Positions 15,701-23,605 of a DNA stretch of 64,000 bases are shown piece by piece; positions within the stretch are counted from its first letter, which is position 1; every line of letters begins with the position of its first letter. The stretch lies in contig JBBQXK010000012.1 in NCBI GenBank assembly GCA_038209775.1, forward strand, positions 24,167 through 88,166, read 5' to 3'. The notes below the pieces were generated by a model, which was given only the letters and a program-made list of their open reading frames with translations, made no database searches and was not told the DNA's origin. The position numbers and the translations under genes are program-made. Source of the DNA: JBBQXK01 sp038209775 (GTDB lineage: Bacteria > Pseudomonadota > Alphaproteobacteria > Rhodobacterales > Rhodobacteraceae).

Positions 15701-17283
15701 GACAGCGGGCGGTAAACCGATGACAGCACGGCAGCCGGGGTATCATCCCCCATCGAGGCCACCATTTCCTTGCCGTCCTCGGCCATCGGCGCCAGAACCT
15801 GCTCCAGCTCCTCAACCGTATAGCCCGCCGCGATCTGCCGCCGGCGCAGGTCAGCGCCGCTGAACACCACCCGCTCGGGCACGTCTTTCAGCAATGAATT
15901 CAGATCGGTAACCTTCTCGATCCACTCGCTATAGGGCTGCGCCTTGGCCAGTTTGTCCTTCATCTGCGCGTCGTGGTACAGCTTGCCATTCACCATATCG
16001 ACCGCAATCATCTGCCCCGGACCAAGCGCGCCCTTTTCCCGCACCGTCGTCTCGTCAATCGGCACCATCCCCGCCTCTGACCCGGCGATCAGCAGCCCAT
16101 CACCCGTCACCACATAGCGCATCGGGCGCAAACCGTTGCGGTCAAGGCCCCCGCACACCCAACGCCCGTCAGTCATCGCCAGCGCCGCAGGCCCGTCCCA
16201 GGGCTCCATCACCGCGTTGCAATAGGCGTACATGTCGGCCCAGGCCTTGGGCATGTCCGTGGTGGCTTTCGACCACGCTTCGGGCACCAGCATCGTCTTG
16301 GCCATCGGCGCACTGCGCCCTGACCGGACCAGCACCTCGAACACCGCATCCAGCGCGCCACTGTCGCTGGTCCCCGACGGGATGATCGGCTTGATATCCT
16401 CGGCAGCCTCACCAAAGTTGTTGGACGCCATCCGTATCTCGTGGGACCGCATCCAGTTCACGTTGCCCTTCAGCGTGTTGATCTCGCCATTGTGAGCAAG
16501 CATTCGGAATGGCTGCGCCAGCCACCATTGCGGAAAGGTGTTGGTCGAATACCGCTGGTGATAGATGGCAAAGGCGCTTTCAAACCGCTCATCCATCAGG
16601 TCGGGATAGAACACGGCCACCTGCTCGGCCAGCATCATGCCCTTGTAAATGATGCTGCGGCAGGACAGCGAACACAGGTACAACCCGGCAATATGTGCGG
16701 CCAGCGCGGCCTTCTCGATCCGGCGGCGGATGATGTACAATTCCCGCTCGAACGCCTCGGCGTCGATGTTCTTTTCATTGCGGATCAGGATCTGCTCGAT
16801 CTCGGGGCGCGTGGCGTTGGCCTTGTCGCCCAGCACAGACACATCCACCGGCACATGCCGCCAGCCATAGATGTAATGCCCCATCCGCAGCACTTCGGAT
16901 TCCACGATGGTCCGGCACCGCTCCTGCGCACCGAAATCCGTGCGCGGCAGGAACACCTGCCCCACGGCAATCAGCTTGGTCATCTCGGGCTCGTGCCCCG
17001 TGCGGCGGATCACGTCATAGAAAAACTTGACCGGAATCTGCACATGGATGCCCGCGCCGTCGCCGGTCTTGCCATCGGCATCGACGGCCCCCCGGTGCCA
17101 CACGGCGCGCAGCGCGTTGATGCCGTTTTCGACGACCTTGCGCGACGGCTTGCCCGAGATTGCCACCACAAGCCCCACGCCGCAGGATGAATGCTCATCC
17201 TCATCGCGGTAAAGCGAATGCTCGTTCATGAAGGCGCGCTTGTTCTCTTCGGCCTTCACCCAGGCGTCGTTGAAGTCGGTCAT
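12745..17283 (-). CDS. gltB: Glutamate synthase (NADPH) large subunit
   Basis: A 1512-residue enzyme that with GltD makes two glutamates from glutamine and 2-oxoglutarate. From ATG 17283 a 33-residue propeptide precedes the nucleophile Cys34 (SSCGVGLVV), giving the class II glutamine amidotransferase domain. The central and FMN-binding synthase domains follow, with GEGGEDPAHFVPEPNGD and the 3Fe-4S cysteines in CIMVRQCQSNTCPVGVC (C-x5-C-x4-C), and a C-terminal GXGXG beta-helix ends the protein. The start was moved downstream of a longer frame because MTDFNDAWVKAEENKRAF is family-like. It overlaps the upstream unknown gene by four bases. Confidence 0.98.
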   Translation of the reverse strand: MTDFNDAWVKAEENKRAFMNEHSLYRDEDEHSSCGVGLVVAISGKPSRKVVENGINALRAVWHRGAVDADGKTGDGAGIHVQIPVKFFYDVIRRTGHEPEMTKLIAVGQVFLPRTDFGAQERCRTIVESEVLRMGHYIYGWRHVPVDVSVLGDKANATRPEIEQILIRNEKNIDAEAFERELYIIRRRIEKAALAAHIAGLYLCSLSCRSIIYKGMMLAEQVAVFYPDLMDERFESAFAIYHQRYSTNTFPQWWLAQPFRMLAHNGEINTLKGNVNWMRSHEIRMASNNFGEAAEDIKPIIPSGTSDSGALDAVFEVLVRSGRSAPMAKTMLVPEAWSKATTDMPKAWADMYAYCNAVMEPWDGPAALAMTDGRWVCGGLDRNGLRPMRYVVTGDGLLIAGSEAGMVPIDETTVREKGALGPGQMIAVDMVNGKLYHDAQMKDKLAKAQPYSEWIEKVTDLNSLLKDVPERVVFSGADLRRRQIAAGYTVEELEQVLAPMAEDGKEMVASMGDDTPAAVLSSVYRPLSHFFRQNFSQVTNPPIDSLREGRVMSLKTRFGNLRNVLDENSGQTEILVLESPFIASAEFDVLVKRFGEQVAFIDCTFPVGPSLDDLHQGLERIRAEAEDAVRSGAGQLVLTDEHQGPDKVAMPMILATSAVHSWLTRKGLRTFCSINVRSAECIDPHYFAVLIGCGATTVNAYLAQDSIADRIGRGLIEGSLTDAMRRYRDAIDAGLLKIMSKMGISVVSSYRGGLNFEAVGLSRAMVAEYFPGMQSRISGIGLHGIEQKLEEVHARGWRGGSDVLPIGGFYKARRTGEKHAWEAQTMHMLQAACERASYDLWKTYSAAMRSNPPIHIRDLLDIKTLGKPVPIEEVESITSIRKRFVTPGMSLGALSPEAHKTLNVAMNRIGAKSDSGEGGEDPAHFVPEPNGDNPSAKIKQVASGRFGVTAEYLNACEELEIKVAQGAKPGEGGQLPGMKVTALIARLRHSTPGVTLISPPPHHDIYSIEDLAQLIYDLKQINPRAKVTVKLVSQSGVGTIAAGVAKAKADNILISGHNGGTGASPATSIKYAGLPWEMGLTEAHQVLTMNNLRERVTLRTDGGLRTGRDVVMAAMMGAEEYGIGTAALIAMGCIMVRQCQSNTCPVGVCTQNEALRQKFTGNADKVVNLITFYAQEVREILAQIGARSMDEIIGRPDLLTQVSRGAAHLDDLDLNPLLITVDGAQRITYDRSKPRNAVPDTLDAEIIRDGARFFEDGEKMQLSYAVRNTHRTIGTRASSHIVRKFGMRNGLQPDHLTVKLTGSCGQSLGAFAVRGLRIEVMGDANDYVGKGLSGGLIVVRAPMSSPLEASENTIIGNTVLYGATDGHLFAAGRAGERFAVRNSGARVVVEGCGSNGCEYMTGGVAVILGRIGANFGAGMTGGMAYLYDPKGIAEDFINAETLVTCAVSHPHWENQVLGLIERHANETDSVKARRILDNWTEERRNFLQVCPKEMLTRLPHPLSDEREAMPAE

Positions 17284-17666
17284 TGCTTGCCCATCCCCAT
17301 CAGATAGCTGATCGCGTCGCGGTAAACCTCGGCCGGTCCGATGTCCCAGACGCTGGTTTCGCCCAGATCCCAGTATTCGCGCCATTCCAGGTATTTCTTC
17401 TGAAAGTTGCCCAATTCCAGATCGAACGGCAGCAGTTGCTGGAACGGTTCGGCCAGCAGCGTGCTGAGATAAAAGGGCGCGTGTTCGATGAACGGCATGC
17501 CGTCGCGCAGCGATGTCAGCATGGTGCTGATCACAGGCTCCTTCAACCCGCCCGACAGGTCATGGGGCTCATCAATCCGGCCCACCCACAGGCGCACCGG
17601 CTTCAACCCCTTGACCGAGCCGAAACTGTAGAACTTGCGCTCGTCGATCAGCCTAATCCCGGACAT
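17280..17666 (-). CDS. Unknown 128-residue protein between gltD and gltB
   Basis: A soluble protein, MSGIRLIDERKFYSFGSVKGLKPVRLWVGRIDEP, rich in aromatic residues (EWREYWDLGETSVWDIG) and lacking signal peptide or membrane spans. It overlaps gltB by four bases and the preceding secreted-protein gene by 14, so expression with glutamate synthase is expected. No family is recognised. Possible explanations are an insertion into the glt operon or an accessory factor; the sequence does not decide. Confidence 0.72.
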   Translation of the reverse strand: MSGIRLIDERKFYSFGSVKGLKPVRLWVGRIDEPHDLSGGLKEPVISTMLTSLRDGMPFIEHAPFYLSTLLAEPFQQLLPFDLELGNFQKKYLEWREYWDLGETSVWDIGPAEVYRDAISYLMGMGKQ

Positions 17667-18354
17667 GGATCAGCCCCTGCGGCAACGACGACAGCACGGC
17701 ATCGCATTCGAAAAGCGGCTCGGTCGCGGCAAATCCGGGCTCGTCCGGAAACACGAACTGCAACGGGCTGCCGTCGATCGGCACATATTCGCCATCGCCG
17801 CCGTCCCACAGGCTGGGCCCTGCAAAGAACGTCCGCCACTCGGGGTGGACAAATTCGTTGCCCTTCGAGCGGCGCAAAAGCGTGCCGCTACCATCCTTTT
17901 CCTCAAACTCGAACTCGGTCTGCTGCAGGGTGATGCCGTCGATCACCACCGTCTTGCCGGTCAGCCGGTCAAACCCGCGCACGCGGCTTTGCCGCCCGTC
18001 ATCCTTGCTCAGGCTGAAGGCAAAGGTATCGACGCCGCCCAGAAGGTCGCTAAAGCTGGCGGGGTCTTCGGGCGACGGGTCCAGCGTCTGTTTCACCGGC
18101 GGGTTCAGGTCATAGCTTTCGATCCATTGCGATTCGGCGTCGATCCGGCTGACGAAGAACATCCCCTCCTGATCGAAGTCGGCGCGCCACTGGTCGCCGG
18201 GGGCATCGGCGGTGCATTTGTAGTACTGCGACACCCGGCAGGCGCGGGCCTGTACCGTCATCCAGGTGGAACATCCCTCGGGCGGGGTGAAGGTGCCTGC
18301 GGCAAGGGCGGGCATCGGCAGGGCAAGGGACAGGATCAGGGCCAGGCGCATCAC
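17653..18354 (-). CDS. Secreted protein of unknown function
   Basis: A 233-residue product with a Sec signal peptide (MMRLALILSLALPMPALAAGT, cleavage likely at ALA-A). The mature part has paired cysteines near the N-terminus (GCSTWMTVQARACRVSQYYKCT) and one near the C-terminus (LFECDAVLSS). No catalytic motif is apparent. It lies downstream of gltD, separated by a short 11-bp-periodic array, and overlaps the next gene. Confidence 0.75.
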   Translation of the reverse strand: MMRLALILSLALPMPALAAGTFTPPEGCSTWMTVQARACRVSQYYKCTADAPGDQWRADFDQEGMFFVSRIDAESQWIESYDLNPPVKQTLDPSPEDPASFSDLLGGVDTFAFSLSKDDGRQSRVRGFDRLTGKTVVIDGITLQQTEFEFEEKDGSGTLLRRSKGNEFVHPEWRTFFAGPSLWDGGDGEYVPIDGSPLQFVFPDEPGFAATEPLFECDAVLSSLPQGLIHVRD

Positions 18355-18451
18355 GGTCGGTTCACCTCTTGTTAGAACTTCGGCAGCCCGCCGGGCGCCG
18401 TCATCAACGTCAGCATCGCTGACCCATCAGGAATGTCCATGTCGCGCGCCG

Positions 18452-18491
18452 TATGCACAGGGTGTGCATCGGATGTGCATGGCATGTGCAT
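18452..18491 (+). repeat. Array C: four 11-bp-periodic TGTGCAT-type repeats after gltD
   Basis: TATGCAC at 18452 and TGTGCAT at 18463, 18474 and 18485 are each 11 bp apart, beginning three bases beyond the gltD stop. The period equals that of the arrays at 6477 and 29531, but the unit differs (TGTGCATNNNN against YGTATTCGNTC). The first unit, GTATGCACAG, resembles the palindromic last units of those arrays. Confidence 0.7.
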
Positions 18492-18493
18492 CC

Positions 18494-19936
18494 TCACTCT
18501 GCCGCGACCGAAGCCGTGGCACCTTCGGCAAGATACTCCAGAATCGCCGCCCCCGCCTCACGTCCGTCACGGATTGCCCAGACGACAAGCGAGGCTCCGC
18601 GCACGATGTCGCCCACGGCATAGACGCCAGGCAGGTTGGTGGCATGGGTCTGGAAATCGGCCCGCACGGTGCCCCAGCGGGTGACCTTCAACTCGGGCTG
18701 ACCCCACAGTGTGGGCAGCGCCTCGGGCTCGAACCCAAGGGCCATGATCGCCAGTTCGGCAGGCTCCACATAATCCGCGCCTTCGATGATCTCGGGGCTC
18801 TGGCGTCCTGTCGCGTCGGGCGCGCCAAGGCGCATCTTCTGCACCATCACGCCGTCCAACGTGGTGCCGCCGGTGAACCCCTTGGGGGCCGAAAGCCACA
18901 CGAATTCAACGCCTTCCTCTTCGGCATTGGCGACCTCACGCTGCGACCCCGGCATGTTGGCGCGGTCACGCCGGTACAGGCACTTGACCGACTGCGCGCC
19001 CTGCCGGACAGCCGTGCGCACACAGTCCATCGCCGTGTCGCCACCACCGATGACCACCACGCGCTTGCCTGCCGCGTTCAGGCTGCCGTTGTCGAACGCG
19101 GGCACATCATCGCCAAACCCCTTGCGGTTCGAGGCCGTCAGGAAATCCAGCGCCGCGACCACACCCTCGGCCCCCACACCCGGCACCGCCATATCGCGCG
19201 CCTTGTAGACGCCGGTGGCGATCACCACCGCGTCATGCTGTCCCCGGATGGCGTCGAACGACAGATCCTGCCCCACCGCACAGTTCAGCACCATCTGCAC
19301 GCCGCCGTCCTCAAGCTGTGCAATCCGTTGCATCACAACGGGTTTTTCCAGCTTGAACCCCGGAATGCCATAGGTCATCAGCCCGCCCGCACGGTCGTAA
19401 CGGTCATACACCGTCACCTGCACGCCGGCCCTGCGCAGCACGTCCGCCGCCGAAAGGCCCCCCGGCCCCGCACCGATGATGCCGACCGATTCAGGGCGTT
19501 CCGCATGGGGGCGGATCGGCTTGACCCAGCCGTTTTCCCAGGCGGTATCCGTGATGTACTTCTCGACCGACCCGATGGTGACGGTGCCGTGGCCGGATTT
19601 CTCGATCACGCAATTGCCTTCGCACAGGCGGTCCTGCGGGCAGATGCGGCCGCAGATTTCGGGGAAGGTGTTGGTGGCCTGGCTCAACTCATACGCCTCT
19701 TGCAGGCGGCCTTGCGCGGTCATCCGCAGCCAGTCGGGGATGTTGTTGTGCAGCGGGCAATGCGTCTGGCAATAGGGCACGCCGCACTGGCTGCACCGGC
19801 CGGCCTGATCGGCAGCCTTGTCGCGCGCGTACTCCTGATAAATCTCTCCGAAATCCTGGGCGCGTAGGTCAGGGGGGCGCTTGTCCGGCATCTCGCGCGG
19901 CAGCGTCACGAAACGCAGCATCTTTTCCTGTGCCAT
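18494..19936 (-). CDS. gltD: Glutamate synthase (NADPH) small subunit
   Basis: A 480-residue FAD protein that passes NADPH electrons through iron-sulfur clusters to GltB. The N-terminal cysteine-rich domain shows CSQCGVPYCQTHCPLHN and CGRICPQDRLCEGNCVIE, which hold two 4Fe-4S clusters. The FAD motif VGIIGAGPGGLSAADVLRRAG and the NADPH motif RVVVIGGGDTAMDC follow. The order gltD, two unknown genes, gltB differs from the usual adjacent gltBD. The 160-base upstream region to uppP is relatively AT-rich and is the likely promoter. Confidence 0.98.
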   Translation of the reverse strand: MAQEKMLRFVTLPREMPDKRPPDLRAQDFGEIYQEYARDKAADQAGRCSQCGVPYCQTHCPLHNNIPDWLRMTAQGRLQEAYELSQATNTFPEICGRICPQDRLCEGNCVIEKSGHGTVTIGSVEKYITDTAWENGWVKPIRPHAERPESVGIIGAGPGGLSAADVLRRAGVQVTVYDRYDRAGGLMTYGIPGFKLEKPVVMQRIAQLEDGGVQMVLNCAVGQDLSFDAIRGQHDAVVIATGVYKARDMAVPGVGAEGVVAALDFLTASNRKGFGDDVPAFDNGSLNAAGKRVVVIGGGDTAMDCVRTAVRQGAQSVKCLYRRDRANMPGSQREVANAEEEGVEFVWLSAPKGFTGGTTLDGVMVQKMRLGAPDATGRQSPEIIEGADYVEPAELAIMALGFEPEALPTLWGQPELKVTRWGTVRADFQTHATNLPGVYAVGDIVRGASLVVWAIRDGREAGAAILEYLAEGATASVAAE

Positions 19937-20096
19937 GGGTCCGCCTCCGGTCGAATTCAGCCAGCGCGTCTTGATACTGCGACAGGGTTCGGAATAAAAG
20001 TCAGCAAAGCTGTCCTATATTCAGGATTTTTCGATGGTAGATCAGGATAGCTGCCGTTTTTGTGCGAAATTAGGTATCGCTAACTGACCTATCCGT

Positions 20097-20900
20097 TCAA
20101 TACCCCATCGCAAGCCCCGCCAGGGCCAGCGATCCGACGATGATTCGCCACCATCCGAACACTGCAAACCCGTTACGGCTCACGAAATCCAGCACCCAGC
20201 GCACCACCAGAACAGCGGTGACAAAGGCCGCGACAAAGCCCACCACGATCTCGGTCAGGGCCCCGGTATCCAGCATGTCGCGGCTTTTCCAAAGGTCATA
20301 GGCAAAGGCCCCGGCCATTGTCGGCATCGACAGAAAGAACGAAAACTCCGCCGCCGCCCGCCGTGACGCGCCCAGCATCCGCGCGCCCACAATCGTGGCA
20401 CCCGACCGCGAAACCCCTGGAATCATGGCCAGACACTGGATTGCCCCGATCGCCAGCGCCTTGCGGAACGGCATCTCCGTCGCGTCATCCACCACCACCG
20501 CAGGGGCCATCCGGTCCACGAACAACAGCACGATCCCGCCAAGGATCAGCATCACCGCAACCAGCACCGGCGTCTCGAACAGCACCGTCTTGATGAAATC
20601 ATGCGCCAGCACCCCAACCATAACGGCGGGCAGGAATGCAATCAGCACCGACACAACGAACCGCTGCGCCCCGGGATCATGCGGCAAGGCCCTGAAAACC
20701 GACAGAAGTTTCGCTGCATAAACCGACAGGATCGCCAGCACGGCCCCAAGCTGGATCACCACCTCAAACGTGCGCCCGGCACTTTCAAATCCGATGAAAT
20801 GGCCCGCCAACAGCAGGTGGCCGGTGGAGGACACCGGAATGAACTCGGTCAGCCCCTCGACCACACCCAGAAACAGCGCAGAGACCAGCGTATCGGCCAC
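20097..20900 (-). CDS. uppP: Undecaprenyl-diphosphatase (BacA type)
   Basis: A 267-residue integral membrane enzyme that dephosphorylates undecaprenyl diphosphate to recycle the cell-wall lipid carrier; it also confers bacitracin tolerance. Active-site motifs are present: EGLTEFIPVSSTGHLLLAG near the N-terminus and PGVSRSGATIVGARMLG in the second half, with about seven hydrophobic spans. The start is GTG 20900 (VADTLVSALFLGVVEG), four bases after the stop of the upstream gene, giving the standard family length. Confidence 0.96.
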   Translation of the reverse strand: MADTLVSALFLGVVEGLTEFIPVSSTGHLLLAGHFIGFESAGRTFEVVIQLGAVLAILSVYAAKLLSVFRALPHDPGAQRFVVSVLIAFLPAVMVGVLAHDFIKTVLFETPVLVAVMLILGGIVLLFVDRMAPAVVVDDATEMPFRKALAIGAIQCLAMIPGVSRSGATIVGARMLGASRRAAAEFSFFLSMPTMAGAFAYDLWKSRDMLDTGALTEIVVGFVAAFVTAVLVVRWVLDFVSRNGFAVFGWWRIIVGSLALAGLAMGY

Positions 20901-20904
20901 GATG

Positions 20905-21891
20905 TCAGGGCTTCCGCAGGTTCTTGGCGCTTTCCTTGATCGCGGCATACTGGCCCGACGGGCGGTAACGCCACAGATACTCGGGCAGCACGATCTCCAT
21001 CGACGAAGGCGTGATCCCCAGATCGGCAAAGCCGCGCGCACCGGGTGACACCACGTTGTCGCGGGCAAGGTTCGCCACCTGATCGCGCGTCAACATCTTG
21101 TTTTCAATCAACCCGCCAGTGGCGAATTGCAGAACGTCAAACCCCGTCGCCATGATCCGCGCGGCAAAGAACGGCAACCCCAGCACCAGCCTGCGCCGCC
21201 GGATCACCGCCAGCATCGTACCCATCAGATCGCGGAACGTGGCCACGTCCGGCCCTCCCAGCTCGTACACCCCCGGTGCCGCCTGACCCAAAGCGCCCAG
21301 AACCGCCGCCTGCGCCACGTCATCCACATAAACCGGCTGGAACCGCGTGTCGGGGCCCACCACCGGCAATACCGGGCCGAACCGTGCCATCCCGGCAAAG
21401 CGGTTGAAGAACTGATCCTCGGTCCCGAAGATCACCGAAGGGCGCAGGATCACCGCCCCCGGAAAGGCCGCGATCACCGCCGCCTCGCCCGCCGCCTTGG
21501 ACCGGGCATAGGCGCTGTCGGAACCGGCATCCGCCCCGATGGCCGACACATGCACCAGATGCGCCACCCCCGCCTCGGCCGCCAGACGCGCAATGCGGCC
21601 CGGACCTTCGGCCTGCACGGCGTCAAACGTCTGACGCCCCACGGCATTCAGGATGCCGACGCAGTTGACCACCGCATCCGCCCCCCGCAACGCCGCCGCC
21701 ACCGACGCATCATCACGGATGTTGCAGGCCACCGGTTCCACCTGCCCCGGCGTGCCATAGGGGCGGACCTGAAGCGCCTGGTTCGGCCGCCGCACGGCCA
21801 CCCGCACACGCCAACCGGCCTGTGCCATCCGCCGCGCGATGTAGCGCCCGACAAAGCCCGAACCGCCAAAGATCGTGACCAGATTGCCCAT
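20905..21891 (-). CDS. Complex I NDUFA9-like NAD(P)-binding protein (atypical SDR)
   Basis: A 328-residue protein with an N-terminal Rossmann motif TIFGGSGFVGRYIARRMAQ and the atypical SDR pattern of the NDUFA9 / YfcH-like family (AVVNCVGIL, AYARSKAAGEAAV, ILRPSVIFGTEDQFFNRFA, FQPVYVDDVAQA). Alphaproteobacterial homologues are annotated as complex I NDUFA9 family proteins; a direct role in complex I assembly is inferred from the mitochondrial counterpart. It is co-directional with uppP and only four bases apart. Confidence 0.9.
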   Translation of the reverse strand: MGNLVTIFGGSGFVGRYIARRMAQAGWRVRVAVRRPNQALQVRPYGTPGQVEPVACNIRDDASVAAALRGADAVVNCVGILNAVGRQTFDAVQAEGPGRIARLAAEAGVAHLVHVSAIGADAGSDSAYARSKAAGEAAVIAAFPGAVILRPSVIFGTEDQFFNRFAGMARFGPVLPVVGPDTRFQPVYVDDVAQAAVLGALGQAAPGVYELGGPDVATFRDLMGTMLAVIRRRRLVLGLPFFAARIMATGFDVLQFATGGLIENKMLTRDQVANLARDNVVSPGARGFADLGITPSSMEIVLPEYLWRYRPSGQYAAIKESAKNLRKP

Positions 21892-21980
21892 GTCGCAGCG
21901 TCCCCCGTGGCGGTAAACTCCCCGAACGCATACCGCCCCCGCCCCCTGCGGACAAGGCGCATGTGGCCGCAGGGGGTGGC

Positions 21981-23353
21981 TCAGGGCCGGTACAACTCGG
22001 CCGCGTCACCCAGATAGCCGTCCCATGCGAACCAATAGGATACCTGCCCCGCCACCCGCGGCAGCACTGTGCCGTCGGGCCCGACCAACCCCGCCTCGGT
22101 CACCTGCCACAACCCGCTCTGCCCGTCGCTCAGGCCATCCTTGCCCGCGCGGAACTGCCGCTGGCCACGCTCATACGCACGCACCGTGCGGCTGTCGGCG
22201 GCGCCCACCAGCACGACCGCCAGATCGCCGACGCTGTCATTGATGACGGATTTGCCCGCAAAGGCCTGCAACGGCCAGGCCTTGGCCGCGCCGAACTGCT
22301 GGATGCCGAACACATAGTCCTTGGGGGACAGGCGCTTGTCGGCCACCGCCGGAAACATGAGGTCGGGCGAGGCGAAATAGTCGCGATAAACCGCACCCGA
22401 CCCATAATCGCGCTGGTGCCCGGTGCCCAGCGACAGGATGCGCGTCGCGGGATTGGTGGCCACCCAGTCGGCCCATGTGGTGATCACCACCGGCCTGCGG
22501 ACCAGCTCAATCCCGCTGCCCGCCAGCGGGCCCACCACGGGACGCCCGGTGAACTGGTTCCACAGCGTGTTCGTCTGGCGGTCGAACATCAGCTTGTTCG
22601 ACCGGTAAAGAAAGCCCGACGACCCAAAGACAAACGGCCTGGCCCGCCCCTTGACCCGGGTTTCGTACAAAATCCCGCCTCCTCACAGCGTGCAATAGGC
22701 CAGTGCCACCGGCACGCCGCCGATGGTTTCGTTGAACATCTCGTGCCAGCCCATGATCCGCAAGGGATAGGCGCGTACATCACCCGCAATCTCGACCCCG
22801 AACACCAGATCGTCGGCGCGCATGTAGTCCGCCTCGTCCGCCGCAATCAGGGTGGGGTTGTCCAGCGACGGGATGCCGTCCTTGACGACCCCGCCCCATG
22901 CAATTTCCTCAATACGGATCAGGGCCTTGTCGCGGACAAGGTATTCGGGGCGCAGGAACTTTTCGAAGTTCGGGTCGATCTGCAGATGCAGGTCACGCAG
23001 GAAGGTCGCAAAGGACGGGTGCGGCACGAAGTCGGGATGCACCTCTTGCCACTGCATCCAGTCGAACCAGTCGCCTTGCCTTGCCCCGGTCAGGCTGCGC
23101 AGGGCGGCCACGATGGCCTCGGCGCGTTCGGGGCGAAAGCGCAGGGTCAGGATCAGGCCCGCCACCATGTCGCGCCGCCCGGCCCCGGTGATCGCATCCA
23201 GCGCCGCCTTCGCCTCGCTGCCGGTGCCAGAGAGGACATCGAACAGAAGCTGCGTCTCATCCCTGTTGGCCTGCGCCGAGATGACCTGCGGCAAGGCCAG
23301 CCCCCCACCACGGCTGCACCGCCAAGGATCGCTTATCGCCGTGTCGCGATCAT
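21981..23353 (-). pseudogene. DUF3179 protein gene, disrupted by three lesions
   Basis: The reading frame encodes the DUF3179 domain over both halves: EIAGDVRAYPLRIMGWHEMFNETIGG ahead of the break and FGSSGFLYRSNKLMFDRQTN after it. Lesion 1: in the signal peptide starting at ATG 23353 (MIATRR, stop, AILGGAAVVG) TAA at 23333-23335 stands where TCA would give a twin-Arg signal. Lesion 2: the G run at 23301-23306 has six bases; a seventh would join the signal peptide to GLALPQVISAQA in frame. Lesion 3: TGA at 22683-22685 replaces the second Cys of the conserved CxxC (AYCTL-stop-GGGILYET). The simplest reading is a decaying Tat-exported protein; sequencing error in the G run is possible. Confidence 0.75.
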
Positions 23354-23481
23354 CCCCCATCCCCCCATGCTGTGGCCACCGGCTGACCATGCCGCGCCGT
23401 CCTGTCGTTCGCGCGCGGTGGCCCGACGTTTCCCTGGCCGGATGCGGATGACACAGACGTGAATGTCCGGATGCACCCCTG

Positions 23482-23510
23482 TTGACAGCCCCCGAACCCA
23501 CGGCTAAACC
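23482..23510 (+). promoter_or_regulatory. Sigma-70-type promoter of tRNA-Leu
   Basis: A perfect -35 box TTGACA (23482-23487), a 17-bp spacer and TAAACC (23505-23510) as -10, ending 10 bases before the tRNA 5' end. Confidence 0.7.
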
Positions 23511-23520
23511 CCCCGCCAGT

Positions 23521-23605
23521 GCCCAGATGGCGGAATTGGTAGACGCACTGGTTTCAGGTACCAGCGCTGCAAGGCGTGGAGGTTCGAGTCCTCTTCTGGG
23601 CACCA
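23521..23605 (+). tRNA. tRNA-Leu (anticodon CAG)
   Basis: An 85-base class II tRNA. The acceptor stem pairs GCCCAGA (23521-23527) with TCTGGGC (23595-23601), followed by discriminator A and an encoded CCA (23603-23605). The anticodon stem CTGGT/ACCAG encloses the loop TTCAGGT, so the anticodon is CAG at 23555-23557, decoding CUG, the dominant leucine codon here. The T arm carries GGTTCGAGTCC and a long variable arm is present. Confidence 0.97.

Noticed and set aside
18372..18441. A 22-codon minus-strand frame (MDIPDGSAMLTL...) after gltD
   Set aside because: Too short and without a ribosome binding site of note; it may be leader sequence of the following secreted-protein gene.
22476..22490. 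A GTGATCAC octamer inside the DUF3179 region
   Set aside because: It is single, lies in coding sequence (WADWVATNP region) and lacks the second palindrome at 21 bp, so it is a chance match to the TCA operator.
21981..22670. The downstream half of the DUF3179 gene as an independent gene starting at TTG
   Set aside because: GAGGAGG before TTG makes restart conceivable, but the half-domain lacks a signal peptide and the upstream half carries additional lesions, so the whole is annotated as a pseudogene.
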